Positions 1-11,910 of a DNA stretch of 64,000 bases are shown piece after piece. Below the pieces are notes generated by a model, which saw only the letters and a program-made list of their open reading frames with translations, was not told where the DNA came from and did no database searches. The stretch lies in assembly GCA_015499995.1 (NCBI GenBank), contig JADNRV010000085.1, positions 62,001 to 126,000 on the forward strand, read 5' to 3'. Each line of letters starts with the position of its first letter. Position 1 is the first letter of the stretch. Source of the DNA: Flammula alnicola (taxonomy: Eukaryota; Basidiomycota; Agaricomycetes; Agaricales; Strophariaceae). A program made the translations under genes and the position numbers.

Positions 1-2816
1 ATTATGGCAGGTACTGGGATCAGAGGGCAGTTCGAGGAGAAATTCAAAGCCCTTCTACGGGATATCGAGGAAGAGGTGCGCGTTTCGGCTGACTTTGTTT
101 GTTCTAGAATATAATAAACTTGTCCTCCCATCTACAGAGCGGCAAAGTCATCTGTTTCATAGACGAAGTCCGTGAGTACTCCGTCCATCACGCCATCGAT
201 GGCATTATTAACATTTGTCGCGCAGACACACTCTTCAACCTGGGCAAAGCAGAAGGCAGCATTGACGCAGGACAGATGATTAAGCCTGCCTTGGCGAGGG
301 GCCTCCAACTAGTAGGAGCGACCACACGTAAGTCTCTTCGTCCTCGCGCGCGGACCTGCGCAAATGCTAATAACCGACTTCCCACTCGACAGCCGACGAA
401 TATCGTAAAACTATCGGCAAAGACGCGGCCCTCGAGCGGAGGTTCCAACCTGTCACTATCGACGAGCCCACAGTCGCGTCTACGATATCAATTTTGCGTG
501 GTCTGAAATCGAGATACGAGGTACATCACGGAGTCGAGATCGCTGATAGCGCTCTGGTCACCGGTTAGTCTTTTTTTCACAACGACTGCCGAGAATGGAC
601 CCCTTGTCTCACTGATTTCTTTTGTTTGAATAGCTGCTGTGTATTCTGCACGTTATATCTCGGATCGGTACCTACCAGATAAAGCCATCGACCTAGTTGA
701 CGAAGCAGCTTCGGCTCTGCGTCTCGCTCAGGAGTCTAAACCCGACGAACTCGAGGCTCTTGATCGGGAAATCATGACACTTCAAATCGAACTGGAGAGT
801 TTGAAGAAGGAGACGGACGTGTTTAGCGTCGAAAGGCGGACCAAGGTCGAAAACGATTTGCTCGTGAAACGGCAGGAAGCGTCTGCGTTGACTTCCGTGT
901 GGCAGGCTGGTGCGTCTTCGTACTGAATATCTACATTCTTTGACACGTATATTTATGATTTTTTTCTTCTTCTTGCTTTCAGAACGTGCGCGTTTGCAGA
1001 AAATCAAGGAAACCAAGCAGAGATTGGAAGACGCCAAGTATCAGCTGGAAGTCGCGCAACGGCAAGGCCAGTTCGAATTGGCCTCTCGTCTGCGGTTCGC
1101 CACCATCCCGGAGCTTGAGCGACAGCTGCCTACGGAAAGCGAATCAGAGGCGAACGACGAATCTCCATTGGCCATGCTCCACGATCGTGTCACGTCCAGC
1201 GATATTTCGCGTGTCGTTGCGAAAGCGACGGGTATTCCCGTTCAGAATTTGTTGAAAGGCGAGAGGGATAAACTTGTGCATGTGCGTAATTTTTTTGCGG
1301 TGGTCTCTCCGATAGTGCGACGACATTCTAATTCGAATTCAATTTGTCAGATGGAAGAGACTCTCCGCCAACGTGTCGTCGGCCAGGACCATGTCGTCGA
1401 AGCTATCAGCGATGCTGTGCGGATATCGCGAGCAGGTTTACAAGCACCTAATCGTCCTGTTGCTTCGTTCTTGTTCTTGGGACCTACGGGTGTAGGAAAG
1501 GTACGTCTGCGTGCTTCACATTGAGTACTCTTCAAATAACATACTATTGCAGACAGAGCTTTGCAAGACGCTTGCTGCTTTCTTATACAATGACGAGCAA
1601 AGAGGCTTGTAAGTACCTTTTGTTGTTCCTGGTTATGATCGTTTATCAATTTATTATACAGGATAACTATTAACATGTCAGAAGTGAGTCGCTGACTGAC
1701 GCTGCGACGATTGTTTCTTGACAATCTCTTTCTTTATAGTATCACGATCGACACACGATTTCACGCTTGATTGGTGCTGCGCCTGGTTATGTCGGGTTTG
1801 AGGAAGGCGGTCAGTTAACGGAGGCTGTGCGTCGGAAACCCTATGGTATGTGAAATTTAGCAAACCATACGCCTTCAACATCTCATGTAATTGCGTTCTG
1901 CAGCCGTTATATTGCTCGACGAATTGGAGAAAGCACACAAGGTTCGTTGTTGTTCCAGTATCATATAATTGCTTAACTTATCGTTGCATCTTTCAGGATG
2001 TTGCCCTGATTTTGTTGCAAATTCTGGACGAGGGCACTATTACCGACAGTCAAGGACGCAAGGTCGATTTCAAGGTAACCAATCACCTACTCGCTCTCTT
2101 TGATCGCCATCTAACTCAAGCCGTAGAACACTATCATTTGTTTGACGAGCAATCTCGGCAGCGACATTCTTGCGCATCCGACGCCTGTGATCCTGAAACG
2201 GGCATCGTCACTGCTGAGGCCAAAGCGGAAGTGATGGAGCGAACACAGGAGTACTTCCCACCAGAGCTGCTTAATCGCCTGGACTCTATGATCGTCTTCA
2301 ACAAGCTCTCTCGCAACTCCATCCTCAAAGTTGTCTCGCTCCGCCTCGATGATGTCGCAAACAGGCTCAAGCACCGTAGAATTACGCTCGATGTTGACGA
2401 TGAGGCGCGTCAATGGCTTTCCAAACACGGATATTCGGATGTGTATGGAGCGAGGGCTATTGCTCGTGTAGTGCGGACCGATGTTCTGTTCCCGTTGGCC
2501 CAAAAACTCCTCAGAGGCACAATCAGGTTTGTCTTTAGTCCGTGTTTTCCATTTCTCCTCTCATAAAAAATGTTGTGTGATCAGGGATGGCGATACGGTC
2601 CAGATCCGCGTATCTGAAGATGCCCTGGACATTCAAGAGAACCATCCTCCTGATCCGACAGTTGCCCGCCAGATTCCGAGGTTAACCCAGATGAGAATCC
2701 CTCACGCGAGGAACAGGACAAGAACTAACCGCGTATTCATATTATGTTGCATCCCAACTCATACATTGCATACAATTGTAGCCATTAGTCACAGTAAGAT
2801 ACAGGAATCTACATAA
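1..2816 (+). CDS. HSP78: Mitochondrial ClpB/Hsp78-type disaggregase, 5' truncated by the window edge
   Basis: Hexameric AAA+ chaperone that extracts and refolds aggregated proteins together with Hsp70, in the mitochondrial matrix for the Hsp78 branch. The window opens inside NBD1 ([12 protein letters not shown]). Exons seen: 1-75, 138-171, 226-327, 393-563, 634-909, 983-1281, 1351-1500, 1553-1608, 1662-1683, 1740-1845, 1904-1941, 1997-2074, 2127-2526, 2585-2816. Joined exons give NBD1 Walker B ([17 protein letters not shown]), arginine-finger region (ALERRFQPV), the coiled-coil M domain (about 634-1120), NBD2 Walker A (GPTGVGKTELCK), Walker B ([10 protein letters not shown]) and sensor 1 ([10 protein letters not shown]). 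NBD2 residues match ClpB/Hsp78 rather than cytosolic Hsp104, and there is no acidic DDD-type tail. The last ~40 residues after NHPPD are unlike the family, so an extra 3' intron or earlier stop is possible. The N-domain and targeting peptide lie outside the window. Confidence 0.93.
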
Positions 2817-2859
2817 CAACAGAAAGTAGCATAATAAATGTATAATCATAACTTAGGTA

Positions 2860-5800
2860 TCAAGAATCCGCGTTGCCCTTTGGACGGGGCTTTCGCGGGT
2901 GTTTTCTAGGGTGATGATGTCCAGAAGATTGTCCAGAACCAGAACCTCCTGCAACCGGGTCAGCTTTGTCCTTCGCATTTTCCGTTTTCTGTTTCGTATT
3001 TCTAAGTTTTCTAGGCAATGGTTTGTTGAGATTGCTCTCAAATTGCGCCAACGCCAGCGCTTCCTGCTGCACGCGTTCTTCCTCTGCCGTCCACCACTTA
3101 AGGAAGTCGGCTTCAGCTTGGAGAGCGTGTTCCTCCTCCTGAATCTCGCGCAGAGACCTCTTGTCCTTGATAGGGGCAACTTGTTTCTGCTGAGAATGCT
3201 GGATAGCGGCAAACGACATCCCCCGTGTAGGAGAAGGTTCCGCGACTGGTTGCACTGGGGGCAGAGTCCACGCCTTTCCGCTTCTAAAATTCAGAGTAAG
3301 GACATCAAAGGAAAAGAAAACAGGCAATTAGATAGACTTACACGGCGTTACGAATCTGCGATGAACCAGCCTTCGATGGCGCTTGGCGTGTAGGGGTAAT
3401 AACGGGCCCAAGAGCCGAAGGTTGGCTACGCCCGGGCGTGGCAGGAGACGGCGTTGGTCTTGTACCGCTCAGCATACTTGTCATGGGACGGGGACTATCC
3501 TTCGGCAGACTGGAGCTTGCCAACGGACTGAGTGCAGGCGGGGTGGCTGGAGCTGGACCTCGAGGTCCAGCTGGATCGGGATTCGTCCGCCAAGTAGGTG
3601 TGCCAGGCTTTAGTGGCGTCTGCGAGCTCGAAGCGTCATTGGAAAGAGGGGTGGATTGAGGGTTCTTCGTGACAGTAGAGCGCAAGGAAGGAACAGACGG
3701 AACTCGTGCAGGCCGGCTCTGGCTTGCTGCTTCAGCCATGACAGCTTTCATATCCACTCTGTACGAAAAAGCCATGTTGAGTTCAGAGTGTAGTAAAAAG
3801 GGAAATTTAATAAACATACCTCGGTACTCCATGGGCTTTCCAGACGGGGGGAGACAAATGTAAACCAGGAACTGATTCTGCGGAGGACGCGCCTGGGAGC
3901 TGCGTAGGTGTAACTGGGGTCTCGGGTTCATCCATCATGAAAATATCATCGCCAGAAGGAGGACGGCGGAGCGTATGCACAGGAGAACTACTTGCTGCAG
4001 ACAGCATGACCTTCGACGCCGACTTCCTATTGGGCGTAGGCGGCGAGATTCTTGCAGCGGACGCATCCTTCCGAAGGGGTCCTTGTCCTGCCTTCCTCAC
4101 AATCGGCTCCGGCAGATCCTGCAGCGCCAACCACTCGGCATGCTTCGTCAACATCTCGTTCACATAATCATCGCCCCGCGAAAATGGAGACTTCTCCGTC
4201 TGACGCTGTCTCGCAAACTTGCCCAATTGTTTGACGAGAGAATATGGAAGTTCGTCGAGGATTCGACTTTCAAGGAAAGTTTCCATGTTGACGGTTATAT
4301 ACTCCTGCAATTTCTCAATCAGAGGTTGGACGCGATAGTGCGTTGCATCTGCAAGGACGTAGCAGGCATTGTTTATGTTGGTGTGGGCCAATATGACAGC
4401 AGAACAGAGAAGAACCAGTCGATCTAAATGGAGTTCATTCTAATAGAGAAGTTATGTTAGCATGCATAAAACTGCAAGTGATAAAGTCAACTCACTGCTC
4501 CAGCGAGTACTTCGAACATGAATTGCACCAAATGCTCGACCGAGTCTATAAAATCTGCAAGAGCGATCAGCGAAAAAGCCCAGAGCTCGCAGCTTTAGAG
4601 ACATACCAAGGACTCGGAATGCCTCGTCGTCCGCACCACAGCACATAAAACCCAGAACGAATTGCATGACATGGCATTTCAAGTGCTTCATGTTGACCCG
4701 AATCATACCATCAGCACCCCATCTCTTCGCCGTCCAATCCTCCAAATCGAAAAAGCTTGAAAAGAGAGCCGACCGAGCACGCAAAACAACCGAATGACAA
4801 TATACTTCCTTATCGCCAAGTTGCAAGACGACATCAGGAACAAGAGGCGACGTCCGAGGAATCGGCTTCTGAGCGATGTCGAACAGATGCCGCATGTCTC
4901 TCGCCATCGATGGAACGGGATCCCGCTTCACAGGAGGTTCCAGTGCATGCGCCAACGCCGGCAACTCTAGCAACCTTGAGAGTGACTGTAGGTCGGGCTT
5001 CACCTGCGAATGGTCCACACCCATGGAGCTCAATTGCTTTTCAACCGCCGTCCCCACCCTCCTATCCCACAGAGCTAGCAGCTCGTCCGAATAGAGATAT
5101 CGTAAGAAGATGAGTACAGAAAGCGGATGGCAGCCGGAAATAGCCAAACGAGAAATCTTGAACACTCCTAATCCTGGGCCAGGCTTGGAGGAGAGGAGCC
5201 TAATGCTGAGGCCCGAGTTTTGGTCATTGACGTGCCTGGAACCAGAGAGAACACTCTCAAGAACATGAGAACGAGCGGCAAGGATGGCACGATGAACAGG
5301 GAATGCCTCGCCCGTTTGAAGATGAATCATCGTATCAGCTCCGTGAGGCAGTCGTACACCATCGTAATTGACGCTGCCGCCCTCCAGCTTGCGCATCCGC
5401 TGCTCGCAAGCAAGGACCCTGCACATCTCGAGAACACCAAGGATGTCGTTCTCGATTTCCTCATCCTCCGGCTCGTCCTCGAAGTGTAGAGATGACGCTA
5501 GGTCTCCGACGGAAAGCGACCGTATTCTCTTCCGCGGCTTTGCATCAACTGGTCCTTGTCCTTCCTCCATACCCTCTTTATCTCGATAGAACTCCAGGTA
5601 TGGCTGGACTGTCTTCAAATCTTGAGCGATCGTGTTGCCAGTAATTTCCATGGGTTTCGGGTGGTAGTCGATCCTCAGTGCACCAAATGCCCCTGTACTA
5701 TTGGCACAGACTTGGGTGACCCGCTGAAGCAAAGGAATTCGCTCAAACTTGAAGGCTTTCCCAGACGCACTCTTAGCATTCCTTGTGCGCACGAAAACAT

Positions 5801-7789
5801 GGCCTGATTCGGTGCAGATGATGATGGAACCGTCGGACCCCAAGGCGACATCCTGAGCCAGTGAAAAGCGCTGAGACGATGATCCTGGAAGATATCACGA
5901 AAAAAGCTAACCTTCACAGCGCTGAACTTTTTCCTCAATGCCCATACCCTTTGCGGTGTGAAAGCCCTTCCCTCTCCAGGAATGCTATCTGCATTCGGCT
6001 TTGGCGCAGAAAAGGTGAAGACTTCGCCGTTCAACGAGAGAGCGGCGAAGGTGTCCTCACAGCATGTCACCTTTGAGATACGCGAATCTTTGATGGACTG
6101 AGGAGGTCGATAGGGTTCGATGCCGGACGGGAAAGCGTGCATTGGAAAGCTGAAGGAGGTTAGAACAATGATCGGCGTAGTTAAAGTTTAAAGTCCCACC
6201 TGATTCGATAATGCCGGTCGTTCCAAATGCATTCGACATTTCGGGTGACAAGCAAGGCCGCTAGAACGGTGTCCTGTCAACATGTTTATTAAAGACTTAT
6301 CCTATAAGATATGTCGAGCAACCTACGCTCATAGCGACGTCGATGACGGTATTTGAGAACTTCGTCACAGGACGGGGAGTAACCTGAACAGGCTGAGCGT
6401 TCTTGTCATATCCTATATAGAGGTCAATATTTTGCAAAAGGAACATTTGGTTCTAGGCGCACCAAGTTGACCTGTATTTGTGCCCCATGTAAAAACAGTT
6501 TCCTTCGTCCAACAAGCTGATGCATTTTTACTAGCCGCAACGCCGCAGACAACCTCCCTTCTCAAGAGTCCCACTACTCTTTTCGGAACACTTTGTATGG
6601 GTTCTTCGAGGCGTCCTGTAGCCGTACTTGAGGGTTCAACAATATATCCAAGTTGAGAGAAACGATTGAGGCCCCAGGAATAGACTTCGCCTGATTTCGT
6701 CAGGGCAAGAGTGTGGTCTTGACCAAGTGCAACGCTGAGGATGTCGAGATTCAGGGTGGGAAGAGGATTCAGACTGTATTGCGTATGTTGAGCCGGACCA
6801 AGACTATGGAAGGTTATTGAGAACAAGAAAACACGAAAAAAAAATATTGTGACTTACCGACCACCACTTCCAAATCCACAAAGACGAAGATTACCCCCAC
6901 TCTCGACAGTAACGACCCCTTTTCAGACCATTAGCACAGTTTCTGAAAATAAGAAATGAAACCAGCACCTGTGTGCAGTTTGGACATCTGGATTTGTCGA
7001 ACGTATATAGGAGAGAATCTGACCGCCAAACTCATTTTCGCCAAAGTCGTCGGATCCTCTTTGGACTTGATGTTAACGTGGTCAGGATACGTTCTGTCAT
7101 TGCCATCGGATAAACCAAGAGCGGCATTTCTAAAAAAGTCCTCTTGAGTTACGCCTCCTAGAAGAGAATCCTCGCTCCACGAAAAAAAAATCATGCTTAC
7201 CGATTAGCGCCCCATGTAAAGAGCTCCGCATTGGCGTCCCCTGAATCTGGCTTTGTGCCATTCACAGTAGAGTTATAGAGGTCGGATGCACTATATCCTT
7301 CTCCGTCCTTCATGGACGTATCGATGTCTGACCGTTGTAGGAGTAACAAGCTAAGGACGTACCGAATAATGTCAACACATAGCAAGTTATTCGGAGAGAA
7401 AGGGCGTACGCGACAGGAAGATTTGCAGCATACAATGCTCTATGCAATGGCGTCCAAAGACTCTCCGTATCCGGTAAATTGACGTCGATACTGGGATGCT
7501 TCAGGAGCGCCCGAACATACTCAATGTTCTCGAGCGAGTTGCAAGCGAGGTGGAGGGCCGTTCTCCCAAGCCAATCTCTGGCATTGACGTCACAGATAAC
7601 AGTCGACCCGTTATTCATCATTCCTCCGGTGCGATTCCATGATTTGCTTCCCCCGCCCGTATAACTCGAGCCCTGGGCACCCGATGACGATGGCGCTGAG
7701 GTGGGGGATCCACGCTCGGTACCACCGTCGAGCAGGCGCTGGAAGCCCTGCAAGTTCCGTGTGTTGAAGTAATCATGAAGCAAGGTCAT
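2860..7789 (-). CDS. Ankyrin-RCC1-BTB protein, IBTK/S. pombe Btb3-like
   Basis: Roughly 1,400-residue protein read from ATG at 7787-7789 to TGA at 2860-2862 across about a dozen short introns. Order: N-terminal ankyrin repeats (DWLGRTALHLACNSLEN; TPLHRALYAANLPVA), RCC1 repeats (ELFTWGANRNAALGL; VYSWGLNRFSQLGY; VFTWGTNTGQLGY), two BTB/POZ domains (first near DTMIHLQTGEAFPVHRAILA, second near DVVLQLGDKEVYCHSVVL), a Ser/Pro-rich linker (about 3340-4100), and a C-terminal coiled segment (KRSLREIQEEEHALQAE) ending in a basic GHHHPRKHPRKPRPKG tail. This order is that of human IBTK, a cullin-3 adaptor, and of fission-yeast Btb3; the role as a CUL3 substrate adaptor here is inferred. It converges with HSP78, with only 43 bp between stop codons. 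Confidence 0.85.
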
Positions 7790-9711
7790 GCAGATGTGTA
7801 GTGGTCAGACCGAACGACCCACAGAAGGAGACTTTGAGGCAAAGACTCCTTCGGATGAGGTCGAGCTGTCCGGATGTGGTCCTGTGAACCGTAAAACTTC
7901 GGAGAAAACGGCTGAGGACTTGGAATTCTGGCAGGACGGTCGATACGATGCGAAATGCAGGTCAACGTGGCGAGAAAGTCGTAGGGAGTATACGGAACCC
8001 AGAAGCTGCTCGGAAGGGTGAGATAAGAGTTAGTGCTTAAATCCAAACTTGGCCTGACTCGGATTTGCTGACACACGTGCAAAACCTATATTTGGGCATG
8101 GTGGCGGTCCCTTCGGCACGGCATCCATGCTCGGAAGATTCATGGCAAAAACAACGCAGAAACGACCTCCAATAGCCCAATATAAATAGTCAGAGGCATA
8201 AAGCCCATGATTGAAAGTATCTGGAGGACTAAATCAGTTTTATCATGGCTAGATATCTGAGACGCCTACATTCATTCAAGCCGCCGATTAAGCGCGGACA
8301 ATATGTCAGAGACAAATCGCGAACTGCAATAACGAACGTGTCATCAATCGCGACGACTTGTATTTGTATGGGAAGTCTGGCTGACCACTGTGGGGATGCA
8401 ATAGTATGCGTAATGGAATGGTTGTTCAGATTCTGTCGAAGATTTGAATATATTAGTTTTATACCTAAATGCAGGATGACACGTGTGTGATGCACGGCGT
8501 ACATAGGCGAAGAAGTCGGAAGACTTCTTCCTTCCTGCTATAAAAACCTGGAAAGGTGAAAGCTGAACTCTCAGTTTGCTTCGAGGACTTTGAAATGAAA
8601 TCACAAATGTATCACGGCGCGGACAGGCGCATATATGCGCTCTTCGACGCCATATATTGGCTTTCTGTTAGGAGCTGGGACTCATCATCTCAGTAAATGG
8701 ATGGGCTGCAGGTGATATCGCAACGTACATTTGATAGAAAAATCATCGAACCGCGACCAGGGACCTTCCCTGGCTAGAAGTCCCAACCTGGCGGTAGCTG
8801 CTAGAAGAATTCCTGGAAATTAGCGGATTAAGGTCTTCATATAAGAAAGTGTGCGTTATGTGTAGTCGATAAATGGACTTCTTAGGCGCATATAAGTAGG
8901 TGTTGAGCGCTAAAAGGGTACTTACTGCACCATGAGTGGCACAGGGGTCGATTTACCGCAGTTGATTGATAACTAGTTGACTGATAAACGTTGAACGTTG
9001 ACCAAGGGTATTCAGGAGAACATTGTGAACAATGAAAATACGGGGGCATCGCGTCCAGAAGCTGGTTTATTTCCTCGAGGATGATGGTCGTTAAGATCAA
9101 AACAGATTCGACTTTTATCGACTACTTATCGAATGTTTGTCCCAGAAATAAACAACTGTACAGCCACACGTCTAATCCGATCTCTATGTAGACCCTCTTG
9201 AAAGCAACTTGGATTCTGGGAGATTGAGAAGAAAATTCACATATGAATATTCCGGAATAGCCAGCATGCAGCAAAGTGTTAGAAACTATCGGGAACGGAG
9301 TAGAACAAAGTGCGAATAACTCGTACCCACTGCGTGCACCGTGCACTCTTTATATATAGCAGTACCATTCACTGGCATCATCCTCCCCTCTGGTTCAAGA
9401 TAACCGAACTGGACAACATATAGCACAAGAAAGTAAATAGGACGTTAACAAGATCCCAGAGTCTCTAAAGAGAGGAAAGAGTAGGCTTCAGACCAAAGAG
9501 TTGATGACAATGCTAAATTACGCCAATACTAGTATGCCTCCGAACAAACGAGTAGAGTAGAAATAAGCAAGGTGCATTAGGAAAGGGTACGGGAGGGTAC
9601 GAAAGCCGTTACCCTACAGTTGATTTCCGACAAGAGATGCTGGCAATTGTTGGGGGCCAACTTGAGGCCGCCGAGGTGGGCACCAATTCACGACGCGCCC
9701 AAGACGTGCCA
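7790..9711. other. Intergenic, no supported gene
   Basis: Only short open frames without splice-linked continuation or recognisable motifs. A TATA-like run (ctataaaaac near 8539) and AT-rich stretches are present, but nothing ties them to a gene. The first few hundred bases are the promoter region of the ankyrin-RCC1-BTB gene. Confidence 0.5.
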
Positions 9712-10230
9712 CTAAACAATATGGAGAAGTTTGTACCACTCCGGCGGTCCAAATCCAAGGTCTGCCATACGTGCCGTGAGGGGGGCCAATAACTCTTCAT
9801 CCAGAAAGTTGGAGCGTGAGCCTCGGCGAATCCCAACAACAAGGACTTTGTCGTCGCTGACATATTCATATGGACGTGCTCCAAAGTCAACTTCTGCAAA
9901 GGTAATTCTGTTCAAGTGCGTCAACTTGCGAACGCTAGTCATAATAAACCCGATGGCTCTGCAGGTGCGTCTGTCCAGAAGCTCGCTAACGTCCATTGAA
10001 TAGCAACCCTTGGGTATCGGATACAGTTTTGCCCCCAGAGCGTCCAGAGCGTCGATGGTAAGCCGGAATCCGTACACCATTGTCGTCTGCAGCCCATCCG
10101 AACGAGTGGCACGAGATTTTCGCTTCTTGGATTTATGCTGCAATGGCGGCAGCACAAAACGAACCCTCTTGACCGGTGGCACGACTGATCGAGGCCGCAG
10201 AGTGGTGATCTCGCTAGTCTCGTTGATCAT
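9712..10230 (-). CDS. Lineage-specific small protein, family copy A (172 aa)
   Basis: Single-exon 172-residue frame. I do not recognise the family from outside this window, but at least four further copies or remnants occur here (10.6, 25.8-26.9, 34.2 and 43 kb). It has a basic N-terminal part (SKKRKSRATRSDG, NLS-like), then a conserved core: MVYGFRLTIDALDALG, a segment around RKLTHLNRITFAEVDF, VLVVGIRRGSRS and a C-terminal FGPPEWYKLLHIV. It has no signal peptide or membrane segment. This is the only copy whose frame spans the whole consensus, so it is the best template for the family. Function unknown. A frame opening at 9899 on the same strand is a shadow. Confidence 0.6.
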   Translation of the reverse strand: MINETSEITTLRPRSVVPPVKRVRFVLPPLQHKSKKRKSRATRSDGLQTTMVYGFRLTIDALDALGAKLYPIPKGCYSMDVSELLDRRTCRAIGFIMTSVRKLTHLNRITFAEVDFGARPYEYVSDDKVLVVGIRRGSRSNFLDEELLAPLTARMADLGFGPPEWYKLLHIV

Positions 10231-10574
10231 TGGGAATATCTACGCGAGGAAATGAGAAAACAAAAGTAATGAAAAATAGTCAGTAACTTACGAATAGGCA
10301 AGAACAACCAGATACAACGAATGCTGGTGGGTGTTGGCAGTAAAGCGATATCGTACAATATATAGTGATCAAAACTACTGACGTTCGTGTTGTCGGGCCA
10401 CGGCCACGTGCAAACTAATATCTCATTGTTTTTTTTTTCCTGTTTGTCACTTATGTTGCCAGATAGTGGCCCTATTCTTCCTATTTTACGTGAGAATGGG
10501 TCAATGTGCGGTTATATATCGTGTATATTACTTGATCGCTCACTGGTTGTTGTCACCCAGTATTCGAAACGCTG

Positions 10575-11086
10575 CTACATCATACGGCTAAGCTTGAACC
10601 ACCCTGGGGTCTCGGATCCTTGATCTGCCATAAATTCCTGTGAGGGGGCCAACAATTCCTCAGACAGGACAGTGGCGCGTTTGCCCTGGCATCTCCCAAC
10701 AGCGATGGCCTATGTGAATCTGATCCGACTTCAACTTTCGCAAAAGGTGTTTTGTTCCAGTGGGTCAGACGCCGAACATTGGAAGTAACATGTGTAACAA
10801 CTATCCAGCTGCGCGCATGCCTAGCCTGGCTAGTGATCTGTGTCCAGGGGTAGTGGCTTGAATTTGGGGCCGAGCTTGTACTTGTCCAGAGCATCGACGT
10901 CAAGCCGAAATGCATACACCATGGTTGTCTGCCTTCCATCGGAACGAGTGTCACAGGCTGTCTTCTTAGATAAAGGCTGAGATAAAGGTGCCACAATGCG
11001 CACCGTCTTGGCCGGTGGCATGACAGCTCTGTCTGCACAGACTTGCTGTAGGTGGATGGGAGGCAGAGGACCGACTCATTCGCCAT
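10575..11086 (-). pseudogene. Family copy B, frame-broken relative of copy A
   Basis: The same order of blocks as copy A is found only by switching frame: STYSKSVQTE at the start, then KTVRIVAPLSQP and DGRQTTMVYAFRL in a second frame, then WIVVTHVTSNVRRLTH back in the first, ending in WFKLSRMM before a TAG at 10575-10577. At least two frameshifts are needed, and the spacing does not fit the short introns seen elsewhere. It lies about 340 bp upstream of copy A on the same strand, so the pair is probably a tandem duplication. It could be a gene with unusual introns, but pseudogene is the simpler reading. Confidence 0.6.
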
Positions 11087-11581
11087 CGGGAGTACCTAAT
11101 AAGTATATATCTAACGAAAAGAGACTGTAAGAAAACTTTGAACCAAACTATTCACTTACAAATAAGCAAAACAGATAAGTGGTACGTAGCGATGATGGAA
11201 GTCTGGAGAGACCTCAGAGAGGACTCGGAGTCGTACATCAGTAAATCGTGGAAAAGTTGGTATGTGGTTGTGACGGTGATGATGCAGTGACAGAATTACG
11301 GCGGATGACATGCCATGGTAAGGGATTATAAGCTCGGCATCGGATTGATGGTACCGCTGGAAGCTATTCATCATAGATATTCTGCAATGATATGCTCTTA
11401 CCCGACAAGCTCATTACGATGTCAATTTACAAGGGCAATCTCATCCAGGCTCCAATATTCCAATCATGCCGTCAGACTTTCATCGACACTGCAAGGAGTT
11501 ATCAAAGGGAGGTCAGAGTCATAATTTCATGACTATCGGATATGGGGTCAACCAGAGCATCATGCAGTATTTTATTGCGGC
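11087..11581. other. Intergenic, left flank of the large CACTA-like element
   Basis: I see no supported gene. The last bases before the element end in the TCA target-site duplication. Confidence 0.5.
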
Positions 11582-11584
11582 TCA

Positions 11585-11660
11585 CACAAGGGGCAAACCA
11601 TAGGGCAGTCGAAAATCAACTGCCCTTAAGGCAGTTGGCTGGCAGTGGGCTGGCGGTTGA
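11585..11660. repeat. Left terminal inverted repeat and subterminal hairpin of element 1
   Basis: TIR CACAAGGGGCAAACC at 11585-11599, then a hairpin at 11602-11627 (arms of the AGGGCAGTYG / CAACTGCCCT type around an AAAAT loop). A partly palindromic CTTAAGG block and GGCTGGCAG repeats follow. Confidence 0.88.
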
Positions 11661-11910
11661 TTTCGGATGTATGACAAATTTGTCAATGATAATATCGATG
11701 AGTTCCGATAAGTTATAACATCATCATGCGCGTGACATTTTCTCGGTCACATGCTTGAGACTCATTTTGCAAAGACAAAGGGGGAGCGCGACGCGACGTG
11801 CCAAGGGACATGTTGGCGATGCAACGAGGCCATGCACAACATGAGTCTTGCCTTGCGAAAATCAAGGACAATTATCCTTTGACTTGTACCGTGTCCTTTG
11901 CTGTTCTGCT

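Noticed and set aside
7788..8604. Several short frames on both strands upstream of the IBTK-like gene
   Set aside because: They overlap each other, lack splice-linked continuation and have no recognisable motif.
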